Part shown: positions 47,489-61,352 of the stretch, one piece after another
Layout of the letters: the number at the start of each line of letters is the position of its first letter
Numbering within the stretch: position 1 is the first letter of the stretch
Assembly: GCA_001792895.1 (NCBI GenBank)
Contig: MARA01000059.1
Span: 62,001-126,000 of the forward strand
Direction of reading: 5' to 3'
Length of the DNA: 64,000 nucleotides
From: Lentinus brumalis
Lineage: Eukaryota; Basidiomycota; Agaricomycetes; Polyporales; Polyporaceae
The notes under the pieces: generated by a model
The model's database searches: none
What the model was told of the DNA's origin: nothing
The model's input: the letters and a program-made list of their open reading frames with translations, nothing else
Program-made: the position numbers and the translations under genes

Positions 47489-48642
47489 ATGTCTGCTGCA
47501 GAGAAGACGAAGCCGCTCACCGTGCAGGTCGGCGAATACGCTGGAGTTTTGACGAGCGAAGACTGGTCTGCTCATCAAGCCTGTGCTCGCTGCAGAGGTC
47601 GCGTTCTACCAGTCGGTCGCGGGAGACCCGGGCTTCGTGCCTCTGCGCCCCTATGTACCCCAGTTCTACGGCACACTGCGCCTCGAGGGCAAGCTGGATG
47701 AGAGCCGGCCGCCGATGGAGGGTGAGCCGCCGCAGGTGATGCAGGCTCCTTCGGGGGAGCAGGATGAGTACTCTCCGTTCGAAGGGGTGATCGCGCAGGA
47801 GGATTATTGGCGTGGTCCACAACATCACAGTCTCCAGTGCTCGAGAAGCTGTCGCATCCTTCCTGAAACCTGACCTCCTTGACGTGAAGCTGGGCACCGC
47901 TCTATGACAGCACGAGCGAGGAAAAGCGTGCACGCAAGGAGAAGACCGCGCGAGACGACCTCTTGTTGACAACGGTGTACATTTGACTGGGTTTCAGGTA
48001 AGTACTGTAATTTCGTGCTCTCGGAATCTTACTCGACCTCTTGTGCACTCTCGTCAGGTGTACGACCTCGCCACTGGCGACACGGTCAAGACGTCGAAAT
48101 CCTACGGCAGATCGTTAAAGCCATCCGACCTTCCGGACGGTATCGCTCGTTTCTTCCCGCTCACATCAGACGTCCCACGCGAACCCGCAGCGAAGAGCGA
48201 TAGTGAAGAGGAAGAGGTTGCGCCTTCGCAAGGGATCGGCCTGCCCGCGGACATTCTCCTGCCAGTGCTGGAGTCGCTCCGAGAGGACATCGCCGAGATT
48301 CGCGCAGCGCTCGCGGAGGTACACATGGGCATGGTCGAGGGCAGTCTCCTGATCATCTACGAGGTACACTGGGTGCGCGCACGAGAGGGCCTTAAGTGGC
48401 TCGAAGAGGCCGACGAGAAGGAGGACGAGGAAGAGGACGAGGAAGAAGAGGACGTAGACAGCTCGGGGAAGAAGCGCGTCGGGCCTCCGTACCTCGTCAA
48501 GCTGATTGAGTTTGCGCACACGAAGATCGCTCCGGGTATTGGACCTGATGAGGGTGTGCTGAAAGGCGTGGACACGGTCCTCAGCCTGTTGGACGAGCGC
48601 ATCGAGCAAGTCAAGCAGGCGTCTTCTGTGTCGGCGTCGTGA
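47489..48642 (+). pseudogene. inositol polyphosphate kinase (IPK/Arg82 type), 5' half repeatedly frame-shifted
   Basis: The IPK signature PDLLDVKLG is at about 47869-47895, and the GSLLIIYE motif sits in the last exon. Other family pieces occur in order but in changing frames: VGEYAGVLTSED (47519), LLIKPVLAAEVAFYQ (47569), VVHNIT (47812), YDSTSEEKRARKEK (47903), GVHLTGFQ (47974). Between 47550 and 47980 the frame changes at least four times. The shifts are mostly toward extra bases, unlike the single-base losses in neighbouring genes. The second exon, 48058-48642, spliced from GTAAGT at 47998, is intact and ends in an acidic EKEDEEEDEEEE loop and a coiled C-terminus. Such enzymes phosphorylate inositol phosphates. 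Either a decaying gene or a badly assembled one. Confidence 0.72.
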
Positions 48643-48909
48643 TGCAGTTGACATGTATCTCGCGGGTTAACTGTGTGCGGCTCCTCCCCGCGGTCCTCCT
48701 GCCTCGTCTCTCGTCTCTCTGTACCTATTCTTGCGCCAAGGAGACATATTCCGCTGTTCGCTTCGTCAGCTCTTGCTATCCAGTCTGTCATTCAGCCAAT
48801 GGGGGAAGGTACGACAGCCCCGACTGCTTGCGAAGTGGAAGACAATAATGATACAACACGGGAGGGATACAAGACAAGGGCACACCGGAATCCACGCCAG
48901 AAGCAGCTC

Positions 48910-49664
48910 TCAGCTCTTCTCGTCCCAACGTTCGTACTGGTCGTTTTGCATGCTGTGGGTATACGCCTCGTCGATGGTCACGCACAGGTCGTCGAGGTTC
49001 TTCAGGGCCTCGAGCAGTGCCGTCAGCGATGAAAGACCGTCTACAATGCACAGTGAGAAACAGAAAAGGGGAAAGCTACGAGGACATGACTCACCGTACA
49101 TCTGGATGCGCATGTTGATGTGGTTCTCCGACGGATGTGGTGCACTGGCGAACACATGTTAGTGACCGGAAAAGAAAGACGGAGCTAATCATCGTAGGGT
49201 CATTGTGGGCGAGGTCATCATGGCATGACGAGCCGCCGGAAGGAGACTTGAGAACCGCCCCTGGCTGGCGTCGCGCACACAAAAGCGAAACGATAGCTCT
49301 GCAATCGCCATGAAGGCAAGCTACGGCCTTACGCCGCAGGGGTTGCGGAAGGAAAGTTCGCTTGCAAGAATTTGCGCGGGAAGTACTCACCTGTAGCCGC
49401 AGAATTCGACCTTCGGGCTGAAGACAATTATGACCATCCTGTCAATGCATATGCCCTCTAGAAGCCACATTTTTGCGACGTACTTCTTCATGATCATCCA
49501 CCGGAGTGCGTTTCCGATCGTATGAGACTCGTCGTGAATCTGGTATGTCGCCGCGGACAAGTCAGGCTCTGCACCTTGCAACTGCATGCGCAGGTGAGTT
49601 GACAATATTTCACATGCAAGACTTGGCGACGTACAATACGGATTTTTGGCGTAGCTTGCGCCAT
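48910..49664 (-). CDS. RPC19: RNA polymerase I/III subunit AC19
   Basis: Five exons (49664-49635, 49581-49484, 49417-49391, 49144-49095, 49040-48910) give 111 aa. The protein has the small alpha-like fold: ATYQIHDESHTIGNALRWMI, KNPKVEFCGYSAPHPSENH, INMRIQMYDG, then a C-terminal helix TALLEALKNLDDLCVT. AC19 pairs with AC40 as the alpha-dimer equivalent in Pol I and Pol III. The frame is clean. The third intron is 246 nt, much longer than the others. The start at 49664 gives a ten-residue first exon (MAQATPKIRI). Divergent from Eaf3 with 264 bp between starts; convergent with the IPK gene. Confidence 0.92.
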
Positions 49665-49928
49665 GCTGAGAGGGTAGTGAGGAGGAGGAGCTCAAAAGAC
49701 CGACTTTCACAGACGCCGAAAATACACAGGGCGCTAGTAGTAGCTACGCGCGACTGGACGCTGTGGCGACTCGACTACCACAATCCACTACACACTCGGT
49801 CTTCTAGCTAACATAGACCACACGCGTCGTGAGTGCTTCGAAACTGCTTGTTACTGCAGCTCAGACGCGTGCTATGATGTGACAGTGCCAATCTCCCAGC
49901 ATCCCGGGCAAGACGAGTTCTCCTCACC
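49665..49928. promoter_or_regulatory. shared divergent promoter, AC19 and Eaf3
   Basis: 264 bp between two outward-facing start codons. No canonical TATA box seen. Both genes serve general transcription or chromatin, so shared regulation is plausible but not shown. Confidence 0.4.
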
Positions 49929-51191
49929 ATGTCTGCGCAGACGTTCACTGTCAACGAGCGGGTTCTATGCTACCATGGGCCCCTGATATATGAGGCCAAG
50001 GTTGTCAAGGCGGAAGTCTGGGACGAGCGCACTACGCAGACGGGCGTCGTAGGCCCCCACTACTACGTGCACTACAAAGGCTGGAAGCAGACATGGGACG
50101 AATGGGTAGACTCGAACCGGCTGCTCAAGTTCAACGAGACAAACATCGCGCTCCAGAAGGCGCTCCAGTCCCAGTCGCAGGCGGCGCAAGCAGCGCAGGC
50201 GTCGAGTTCCAAGGCCGCGAAGGCGCAGCAGGCGAAGGATGGCGCCGGGGGGAGCAGGGGAGGGGCCCGCAAGGACGGCGGCTCGCGAGGGACAAAGAGG
50301 GGTCGCGAGGAGGTGAGTAATGGGCATCGTTCTTCACCATGATGCATACAAAGAGGACGGTCCTGTTGACCACATGGCGCGCGCGCAGGATGAGGGGACA
50401 CGGAGACCGGAGATGAAGTTGAACGTGCCGGAGTCGCTGAAGGTGCTGCTCGTGGACGATTGGGAGGCGGTTACGAAGAACAACCAGGTGCGTCTGCCGT
50501 GCATCATCCATCTTTCAGCTGTGGCGACGGACCGCCAACGTCGTTCTGCAGTTGGTTGGGCTCCCTCGGAAACCGAATGTCGTAGAACTGCTAGAGGAGT
50601 TCAAGCAGTATGTGCTCTCGGAGGAGACCTCAACACAGTGAGTGGCGCACATCCGCCTCGTATGTCTCTGAATAGCTCACTCATACTGCCTGATAGGATG
50701 AAAGACCCGAAGGTCCTGCTACCTACCATCGTCGCGGGACTGCAGACATATTTCGATAGGGCCCTGGGCGCGAACCTCCTGTATAGGTTCGAGCGGCCAC
50801 AGTACGCGGAAATACGGAAAAAGTACGTGACGGGACCGAAGGTGCAGGTGGGACAGGAGAAGGAGATGAGCGCGATATACGGAGCAGAACACTTGCTGAG
50901 GATGCTTGGTCAGTCTGCACTTTTGTTGGTCTATCCACGCTCACTGACACCTTACGCGCACAGTGAATCTGCCCGCGATGGTCGCGACCTCGGCGATGGA
51001 CGGCGAGTCGGTAGGGCTACTGCGGGACTATGCGAACGAGCTGTTGCAGTGCGTTTTCTCCGCCTGATTTCGTGCGTGGCCATGCGTCTGACTTTCCGCG
51101 ACACAGATGGATGGTGAAGGAGCGGCACCGGATATTCGTGCCCGAATACGAGAGCGCGAGTATAGCATACCAGAACATATCGCGTTCATGA
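49929..51191 (+). CDS. EAF3: Eaf3/MRG15 chromodomain protein
   Basis: Six exons (49929-50312, 50356-50487, 50552-50637, 50697-50908, 50964-51048, 51107-51191) give 327 aa. The N-terminal chromo barrel has the aromatic cage region VLCYHGPLIYEAKVV and YYVHYKGWKQTWDEWV. A basic, Ala/Gln-rich linker follows. The MRG domain runs from KLNVPESLKVLLVDDWEAV to the end, with LRDYANELLQWMV near the C-terminus. Eaf3 belongs to NuA4 acetyltransferase and Rpd3S deacetylase and reads H3K36 methylation. Intron 1 (50313-50355) is only 43 nt and must end at AAAGAG to hold frame. Convergent with the uS10m gene. Confidence 0.94.
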
Positions 51192-51669
51192 TGTTGTCGA
51201 GTATGTCGCTTTGTTTTGCTGTGCGCGTTTCGCTGTGTACGATATCCCACTTGTGTAATATTTGCCTGACTCGGAATGGGAGTTTGGAGTTGTGCATATT
51301 ACGAGGTGTGCGTTCCCCACTCCGAAAGTCATGCAGATAAGGAATACACACATCATCTGATTCGATTCAAATTCTATCCGCCTGTGAGCGTTCGCTCAAG
51401 TGGCTTTCGCGACTGGCGAACTTCGACCGTCAACTCTCCTCGCACAACGGGCCTCTTCGCTACTCTACATCGACACACAGGCATGCATCGCCTTTTTGAG
51501 GACCGATGGCAGACGAGATGTCTCACACTTCCTGGCACGCCATCCCGACAGAGTGCACTCACCTTTACTCGTACGAGCGAGGGTCTTGCATATGACAGAA
51601 GGATTAGGATGCGATTGATCCTGGACAGTGAGCATCGCAGAAGTGTAAAGTAGACAGCACCGGAACACC
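51192..51669. other. intergenic between convergent genes
   Basis: About 480 bp of 3' flank shared by Eaf3 and the mitochondrial uS10 gene. No coding signal. Confidence 0.5.
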
Positions 51670-52434
51670 CTATGAGCTGTTCGGCTCGGTCTTCTGCAGC
51701 GCACCCTCCTTCGCCGCACCCGCAGCAGCAGCGAGCTCCTGCTGCACAATCTGCTCGCCCAGCGCCTTCACCTTCTCCGCCCGGACCTGCTCGTCGAGCC
51801 GCATGTGGCCGAGCACGCTCTCCAGGGTCTTCTGGCCGACGCCGACGGGCGCCCTGCGCCACTTGACGGCGCGCATGCCGACGCCCGGGGCGATGTGCTT
51901 CTCGAGGTACTGCACGAGCATGTCGACGACGTCGGGGTGCGCGTCCCAGGCCTTCACGACGCGCTTGTGCGTCTTGCGCTCAAAGTTCTCCTGCGACTTC
52001 TTGTGCACGAACGGGCCGCGGAGGACCGTCCAGAGCCGCCGCTGCGTGGGCAGGTGCACGGGCTTGGAGAGCGGCACGCCGAGCGCGGAGGCGGCGTGGC
52101 TGGCGAAGTGGACGAAGAAGTCGAGGGCGCGTGGGTGGTAGCCGCGGAAGTGGAGGGTCGCGGCGGGGATGCCGTGGGTTTTGGGGAGGTAATGGGGGGC
52201 ACGCACGCTTCTGCCGTGCACTACGCTCGCTGCGTACGCTGGCTCGGAAAGCTGTTGATCGAGGGTGGGCGGGGTCGCGGAGGACGATGCGCTCGTTGAA
52301 GCAGCAGGTCTGGGATTACTGTCAGTCTTTTACCTGTAGCTTACGAGGGTTTCTACGTACACCACGGTCGTGCTGTTGAATCGCATGTACCCTCGGAGTG
52401 CAGAGGCGGCGGATCTGCATGGACGGGCGAACAT
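51670..52434 (-). CDS. RSM10: mitochondrial small-subunit ribosomal protein uS10m
   Basis: Two exons, 52434-52361 and 52309-51670, give 237 aa. The N-terminus (MFARPCRSAASALRGYMRF) is a typical mitochondrial presequence. The S10 core is present: LHFRGYHPRALDFFVHFASH, LPTQRRLWTVLRGPFVHKKS and QENFERKTHKRVV. The C-terminal extension of about 80 aa is charged and helical. It is part of the mitoribosome head. The intron uses GTACGT and ends TAATCCCAG. Clean frame. Confidence 0.93.
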
Positions 52435-52830
52435 GGCGGCAGCTGGCTGAGGAGCGAGGAGGTGGTCGAGGAGAGAGCTGCTACGAGGTCCGCCGGGCGT
52501 CATTACAGTGGCTAATCGTTCGGCGCTTCTATCGCGAAAGTCATGAGTGAGTATATTCGTACAGATGGCAATCCGAAGGAGTGTACAAGTCATGTCAACC
52601 ATGCCCACAGCAGATAGTACAGTATATGCGACCGCTCGTCCTCATCCTCGTTTGCCGAGTGGTATCCTTCACTTCTCCCTCAGTGTATCTCACTGCAGCA
52701 CCTCGCCTCGAATCTCGACCACCTCGCTATCTCGTTCCCGCTCGTGCGGTATCACCCACTGCCACCGATCGCTGGCGTCGATCAAGTCCGTGGCGCGCTA
52801 TGCAGTCCGGTCTTCCAGGTGGCTAGTTGC
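52435..52830. other. intergenic with dispersed repeat copy 2
   Basis: Upstream flank of RSM10 and downstream flank of the pyruvate dehydrogenase kinase gene. The part 52660-52822 resembles 46470-46612 (see repeat entry). No gene seen. Confidence 0.5.
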
Positions 52831-54990
52831 CTACGGCAGTGGCTCTCGGTTGCTGGAGAGCCTGTTCAGGTGAATGTACACGTCTGTCCCGAACCCGTCC
52901 ATAGAAATGAGACGCAGATCGCCCCCAAAGTATCGTGCATACTATCGAACGCAGAGAAAGCAGCCATGGTGAGTAATCCGTCGGAGACGAGCAACTCCCG
53001 CGGCAAGGAGAAGTGGACTCACCAGGCGTGAGAGGGGCAGCCCGTACCCGAAGCCGGCCATAGGAGCCTGGAAGTCGGACGCGTCAAAGTCCTGGTGTAT
53101 GTTCTGGCCCTCCATGGTGGTGTACATGTACGTCCAGATGAGCGGGATGGCGGAGCGCGGGATGCCGCCGCCCTCGTCGGAGATCTTGATGGTGATGTCC
53201 TCCTTGCCCTCGACGACGATGACCTTGATGGGCGGGAACGCGTCCTCGTTCTCCGGCCCGAAGCGCTCGACGACGGCACGCAGCGAGTTCTTGAGCAGCT
53301 CGAAGCAGATGTGCGACAGGTGCCCGGGCACGTACGGGAAGTGCAGGTCTTTCGGGCAGATGAGCTGCACGGGTGGGCCCTTGAACATGGAGTAGTGCTC
53401 TTCGCACACGAATCTGGACGGTCCGCGGTCAGTCGCCGCCCTCTCGGCGAGGCATGTGACGTACCGTGCGTTCTCTATTGCCTCATGGACAATGTCATGC
53501 ACGTTCTAGCGTCGTCGACGTGAGCCTCACTCGGCGACGCGCGAATTTGGGGGACTTACCGCTCTCGTGCAGATGATGCCGACGTAGTCTGGATGCGGCT
53601 GCAGCGTGTTGAGCGCGATGTCTGCAAAGCCTAGGCGTAAGTCCATGTCCGCTCAGGCGACCGGGACGGGGACGTACGTTGGCCGATCAGGAAGCGGATG
53701 CCGATACGCGACATGTAGAAGCGGTCGAGCCAGTGCTGGACGTCGAGATTGATGTTGCGTGCGTTGTGGGACCGCTTCCACTCGAGGACACCCTGCGCGA
53801 CGGTGGTCACGGTCGGGTCGTGGCGCTTCTTGATGGACTCGAGCGCCTTGGTGAAGGCGCGATTGTATTCGCGGACTTCGGGTGGCCACTCTTGGACGTG
53901 CGAGGTGTTGGCATAGTATCTGTGGAAGGGGGCGGTGAGTCAGTGCACAACGAGGGGGCGTCGGTGAGGAGACGGTGAAGGGCAAGCAAGCGGTTGCTCC
54001 ATCGACGAGAGCGCAAGCGAGATGCGGGGAGGACGCCAAGCTCACAGAGTGCGAACCACGGAAAGGGCTCTCCATGGAGGACTCCACGCCAGTTCGTGGT
54101 CCAACAGAGTCACGGTCTTGTAAGGCCCTCGCCCGACATCCCGTCGTTGTCGCGCAACGCGCTGCTCGCCGTTGCTCCTATTCCCTGCGACGTCACCGGC
54201 AGCAGCTCCGCCACAGTGTGGCCGACGTCCAAGTGGTCGGACCGTCCATATCTCGGCCTTAACCCTCTCTGACCAACACGCGTGGCTCTCCGCCGAAGCT
54301 GTCCATGGAGAGATTTGCTAATTGATCAAGCTCACCTGCGTTCCATCGGGATGCGCATCTTTTGGCTGTTGCCGTTGCTGCGCCCGTTCCCGTTCTTGGG
54401 GGTGGAGACGATGCCAAGGCCGGCGGGGGCGGGACACCGCCATAGTCGTCGGAGTAGTACTGGTACTGTAGCGAGGGGTTTGGGTGTGATTCGGGGAGCG
54501 CAACGGGGTCTACGGGCGGGGCCATGAGTGCCGCACGGATCTCGGGGGCAGGCGTATTGGCGGGAAGGAGATGAGCTCCTGCAGGGGGTGTGAGGGGCGT
54601 GGCGGGGCGAGCACAGACAGAACGCACCTCGAAGGACTGGGCATACCAGTTCTTGACCTTGTTGATGGACGGCATGTCGCTGAGGTTGTGGGGGAGCTGG
54701 TCGAGCTCCTTGACTCTGTGCGCGAGACGGACCGGGAGCTCCTCTGTGGGGGTCGTCAGACACGGATCGAGTCATGCGAGGAGCGGCGGGGCGCACCGAG
54801 GAGGAACTGGCTGCCTCTGAGGAGGGTGCCCTGGCTGGGGTTCTGGCCGAAGAGGACCATCTGCTGCAGGGAGACTGTGCGGGATGTGAGAGGCGTCGGG
54901 GACGGGTGCGCGGAGTCGCTCACCGCCGGTCTGTGGAAAGGAGGCATAGTGGTGGATTCTCTCCCAGAGGCTGGGGGAGAAGCGGAACAT
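52831..54990 (-). CDS. mitochondrial pyruvate dehydrogenase kinase (two putative 1-nt gaps in exon 4)
   Basis: Nine exons: 54990-54924, 54874-54797, 54743-54628, 54578-54336, 53919-53678, 53621-53560, 53505-53465, 53413-53023, 52941-52831. The all-helical N-domain ([51 protein letters not shown]) is followed by a GHKL ATPase domain: [12 protein letters not shown] (N box), ISDEGGGIP (G1), [11 protein letters not shown] (G2). It phosphorylates E1-alpha of pyruvate dehydrogenase and turns the complex off. Exon 4 changes frame twice, at G5 54544-54548 and G5 54425-54429 on the + strand. Two added bases restore phase exactly and give 450 aa. Intron 4 is 416 nt, unusually long here. Confidence 0.9.
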
Positions 54991-55278
54991 GGCTGGTGGT
55001 GGTGGTGGTCAAGAGACAAGGAGCATAAGGGCATCCGCGACGATTCCGAGGATGCGGTCGAGGTCGACGAGGGGTCACCACGCGCGCCAGCTGCCCCGCA
55101 CTCACTCTTTCACGTGCATCGCAAGTTCCCCGCCCCCGCAATCACGCCCGTCCCATTCGCCGTCGAGCTCGTTGCTCTGCAGCTACAGCTCGTTGTTCTA
55201 CAGCTACTGTACATCGTCCTACACAGCGAGCTCACTCCGGACCGGTCCAGGAGCCCCGCCCGCTCTAGTCCCGTCCAT

Positions 55279-56896
55279 CTACGCCGGCTTCCACTCAAAG
55301 TGATGCTTGCCTGGGTTCCGCACCTCAGCCACTCGCACACCTTCTCGTCTGCGTCCCACGCACCTTTCTTCACTTCGCCATCGCCCTCCGACTTCAGGTC
55401 GTACGAGTGTGCCCCGAAGTAGTCCAGCTCCGCCTCCATAAACTGGCTCGGCAGGTGCTTCCCCGCGCAGTACTTGAAGTACTCGAGGCTCGCGCTCAGT
55501 GCCGGGCTGTAGGACCGGGACATGAGATTCCAGACGCAGCGTGCGCGTGAGTCTGTCACTCACATGTGTGCGTTCCACTCCAGGGCGTGCTGGACCACCT
55601 TCCGCAGGTGAGGAACAGTCCGCTTGATCTCCTCCGCCAGCGGCTGCAGTGTCAGGACGTTCATCACCCCGGCCGACTTCTCGAGCGCAGGCTGCAGCAC
55701 GTCCGCGATGTACTCCGACCGAATGATGCACCCCTCCCGCCAGATCCGTATGCACTCTGCCAGGCTCACGTTCCATCCCTCGTCGGCGCTCGCCCGTGCG
55801 ATCAGGTTCAGGCCCTGCGAGAACGAAGCCAGCGTCGCGCAGTAGACAGCCAGGCGCGGTCTTTGACGAACTCCGTCCTCGCCTTCTCGTCCAGGTGCTG
55901 CTTTCTCGCCGCGCCAATCGACTGCCCGAGTGCCTCCACGACCTGCATCCTTTGCGCGCAGTCAGCGGATGCGATCCGGAAGAAGTGCGCGCTCGCAATC
56001 GTGGGGGCAGAGACGTGCCGCTTGGCCGCCTCCATGACGGACCACATCCCAGTACCTATGGGCAACGTCACTTGCGCTCTTGAAGATACGATATGCTTGT
56101 ACGTACCTTCGCTGTCGTCCGCGTCTTGTACCACCTTGTCCTGCACCTCGTTCACCACATGTCCGCGCTCCCCGTTCTCCTTGTGCCGACCGCATATGTC
56201 CGCCCCGATGCCCACCAGGAAGTTCCGTTTCTTCCTCGACCGTCAGCATCCGCACTCGAGCGGCCCAAGGCGGAGATACGACACGTACCAGCTCACCCTC
56301 GGCCTCCCACTTCTTGAATATCTGCGCGATCGTGTCCAGGTCCGTGTGCAGACACTTGTACAGCAGCTCCCACCCCTCGGGGAGATCGACGGCCCACGCC
56401 GCGCGGACTGGTACCCTCCAGAGACACGCATGGAGAGGTACGCGATGCCATCGGGCGCGAGCTCGCCCTGGCGCCGCTGCGCGTTCTCGTACCACTCGTT
56501 CCCGCCGTCGAGGATGATGTCCCCGCGCGAGAGGTGCGGCCGGATCTGCGCGATGACCTTGTCCGCGGCGCTGCCGTGCGGGATGCTAGACGAGGAGCTT
56601 GTCGGCGTCCTTGCCGCCGAGCGAGTCCATGAACTGCGAGAGCTCCTTGAAGCCCGTGACGCGCTGGTGGAGGTCGGGCGCGAGCCCGGAGGTGGGGTCT
56701 TTGAGGCGTTCGGAGACGGAGGCGATGTTCTGCTCGGCGACGTCGTACACGGAGACCTGGAGATCGTTCTCGGCGAAGAGCATGGCCGTGCTCCCGCCCA
56801 TTGAGCCAGCGCCCACGATGCCGATCTGTGCGGGCGTGAGCAGGACGCATCGGACGGCGAGCACGTCGTGCGCACCTTTTCGAAGGGTTTGTTCAT
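55279..56896 (-). pseudogene. 6-phosphogluconate dehydrogenase-like gene with internal deletion
   Basis: Exons 56896-56876, 56825-56289, 56230-56107, 56055-55564, 55506-55364 and 55310-55279. The NADP fold (IGIVGAGSMGGSTAMLFAEN), SIPHGSAADKVI, VSGGYQSARRGPSISP, the mid-domain FLVGIGADICG...DKVVQDADDSEGT, and the C-terminal KKGKHHFEWKPA are all present. Straight after SISP the sequence jumps to WELLYKCLHTDLDTIAQIF in another frame. The block with the catalytic Lys and the HNG motif (GHYVKM.HNG in the family), some 60 residues, is absent. Frame also breaks after DKLLV near 56588 (two bases short) and before VYCATLASFSQGL near 55850. The start has a TATATA about 40 nt upstream. As written it cannot encode an active enzyme; assembly loss is an alternative. 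Confidence 0.75.
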
Positions 56897-57072
56897 GGTG
56901 GGTATATGCGTGTATGATGAGGGAGACACGTTGGGATATATAGCAGACGGGGATGGAGGGGAATGACGTCACGGACGATATTATAGTTGATACACGCAGG
57001 TATATACAGATTATGACACACTTCAGATTGCATTCCTCCAGGGTATATTACAGCAACGCACACCGGCAGAGG

Positions 57073-59018
<1,946 letters not shown>

Positions 59019-61352
59019 ATGCCCGCCGCAGACAAGCAGCGCAAAGACCACGACGCCACCCCCGACCCCCCAGGGACGGCGGCGACAGAGAGAGGGAACG
59101 CGACAAGGACAAAGGTCCCAAGCAGAAGTCCTCCTCCAAGAGTACGTCTCCGCTCTCAGCCATCCCCGCCTTCTCTTATCGTATTCGCCTCGCCGCCCCC
59201 CGCAGCCAAAGACCTCTCCCATGTTCCCTGCAAATTTTTCAGAGTCGGCTCGTGCACCGCAGGCTCCTCCTGCCCCTTCGCCCACACCGTCCTCGAGCCC
59301 GGCCAGCAAAAAGAGGTCTGTGCTTGGTTCGTAAAGGGCAACTGCAAGTTCGGCCACAAGTGCGCCCTCGCACATGTCCTTCCCGGTCAGAGCATGTCCA
59401 TGGACCGCAAGAACAAGAAGGCTGCTCAGCTCGCTGCCAACGCTGGTGGCGGCGGCGGTCAGAGGGATGGCCCCAAGTCCAGAGGCCACAAGGGTCAGCA
59501 CGGTCCCCCCGCTGCTGGACAGTCCCGCAACCCTCTCCTCTCCGGTTCTACCGCACCGACCCGCTCCCTCGGGGCTAACGCCCGCTCCCCCATCCCCATG
59601 CCTCTCAAAGCCACTCTCTCCCCTTCGGCTCCTGCGCCTCCAGTCAAAGACACCGACTTCGCCTCCTTCGGTCTCCCAGACGAGAGCAACAAGCTCCCAT
59701 CCGCCCCTGCACAGGGCAAGCCTCCCGCCTCAGCCGACTCTACCGCAGCTGACGCCGACCAACCCTCCGCCGACTCTGATCCGTCCAAAGAGGATCCACC
59801 AGCGCAGCCAGACCGCAATTCTCCCTCTCCGCTTCCCACCCACAACGCCTCTGCTCCCCGCCGGATCAGTGACGCCTCCCCTGCGGTCGACTTCGGTCCC
59901 ATCGGTTCCCCTCCCCGTGCTTCATCGTCTTCCAGTCGACCCGCACGCGTCAACGGCTTCTCTCCCGGCACCTCGCCGCAGAACCTTCCCATTTCGTCCT
60001 CGCCCTTCTCTGCTCCGGGTACTCAGACTGTCTTCACTGTCTCTCGGCCCGACGAGAGTCTGTCGGAATACAGCCGAGCGGGGCTCTCCGCCTCCCTCGG
60101 CAACTGGAGTTCCGAACGCGTCATTCATGTGCGCAGGATAGGTCACGGTTTCGAGGAGGTGGTCGTCGAGGACGACGACCTCGAGGAATTCATCCCGGGC
60201 TCCCTCACCGATCTCCTCACCCCGAGGAACGCTCAAGACGGATGTCGCGGACGACGGCCCACATGGTCGGCATGGAGCGGGAGTCCAGCCAACAACGTTC
60301 CGGCACAGAGGCGAACCATCGTTACTCGCGCTCCGTCCCCGCGCCATCTCTCCTGCAGGACATCAAGTCTATCTGGGGTGCCGACGCTGCAGCACCTATG
60401 GGTTCCCCCGATGCGACCGGTCTGGGAGCTGGTCCTCTCGGAGGAGGTTTGGGTAACGGTACGCCCAGTTCGTTCACATCCAACTCCGGTCTCCATGCTC
60501 GGACTGTCGAAGACATGCTCTCTCCGTCCAACGCGTCAGCAGCTTTCCTCCCTGGCCTGCATCACTACATCAACACCCAATCACAGCGCCCTCCCATGGC
60601 GGGCGGCTTGTCCTCCATGTACGGCGGCGCTCCCGGCCACAACCTCTCCACCAGCGCTTATGGTCACGACTTCAACGGTACCGCCATGTCACCACCTCGG
60701 GCCACGTACGGCGCGCACCTGCCCCTTCGTCCCGCAGGACGAGGGATCCCGGGAGCCGACATGTATGGGCCAGGTCTGGATGACCACCGGAGCGCTCTGT
60801 CGCCGTCTTCGCGCGCGTTGCAGGCCCATGCGCCTGGACAGAGTCTGCCCCAGGGTCTCGCCGCGGGCTATTCCCGAATCCACGCCCTTCCGCCGCCTCC
60901 GGTAATTGCGTCGCCATCGTCTTCGAGCATGCTCAGCAGGACGCCCCTTGGCGGCGGGTTCTCTCCGGGCACCAAGGGCCTCGGCCATGGGCACACGACC
61001 TCGGGCGACTGGGCGAGCATGTCGCCCACGGCGGGAAGTCTTCTCGACCAGATCAACAACGGCCCTCCGCCAACGACGCCTGGTATGGGTGCTCCCGGGA
61101 CGTCTTTGGGCGGACTGGAGACCATGTTCTCTCGGCTGTCGTACTCGGCAGCGACGTCTCGTACGTGTCCTTTGTTCTTCTGCGTGGCGTTCGTTGTGTT
61201 GATGGCGCGTCTGATTGGTAGGTCCCGCTGCGGCACCCGGGATGGGTTCGCGCAACCCGAGCGGGCGTGGTCCACATCCTCAGGGTTCGCTGAGCCCGTT
61301 GAGTGGCCCTGTCCTCACGGGCGAAGACGACGACCTCTTCTCCATGGAGTGA
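59019..61352 (+). CDS. LEE1-like CCCH zinc-finger protein (two putative 1-nt gaps)
   Basis: Exons 59019-59141, 59206-61160 and 61222-61352. Two tandem C-x7-C-x5-C-x3-H fingers: VPCKFFRVGSCTAGSSCPFA-H and VCAWFVKGNCKFGHKCALA-H. They closely resemble the fungal Lee1-type pair, a presumed RNA-binding module. The rest is low-complexity Ser/Pro/Gly with short conserved-looking islands (SLLQDIKSIWG; EDDDLFSME at the C-terminus). Splicing at 59141 only holds phase if exon 1 reads RERERDKDKGPKQK. This needs one base at C6 59066-59071. A second base at C4 60220-60223 joins DLLTP to EERSRRMSR. With both, 736 aa. ATG 59019 is the first that fits. Confidence 0.82.

Noticed and set aside
59142..59205. Reading through the first CCCH intron as coding
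   Set aside because: GTACGT...CCGCAG is a typical intron, and splicing gives KQKSSSKTKDLSHVPC, a more natural lead into the first finger.
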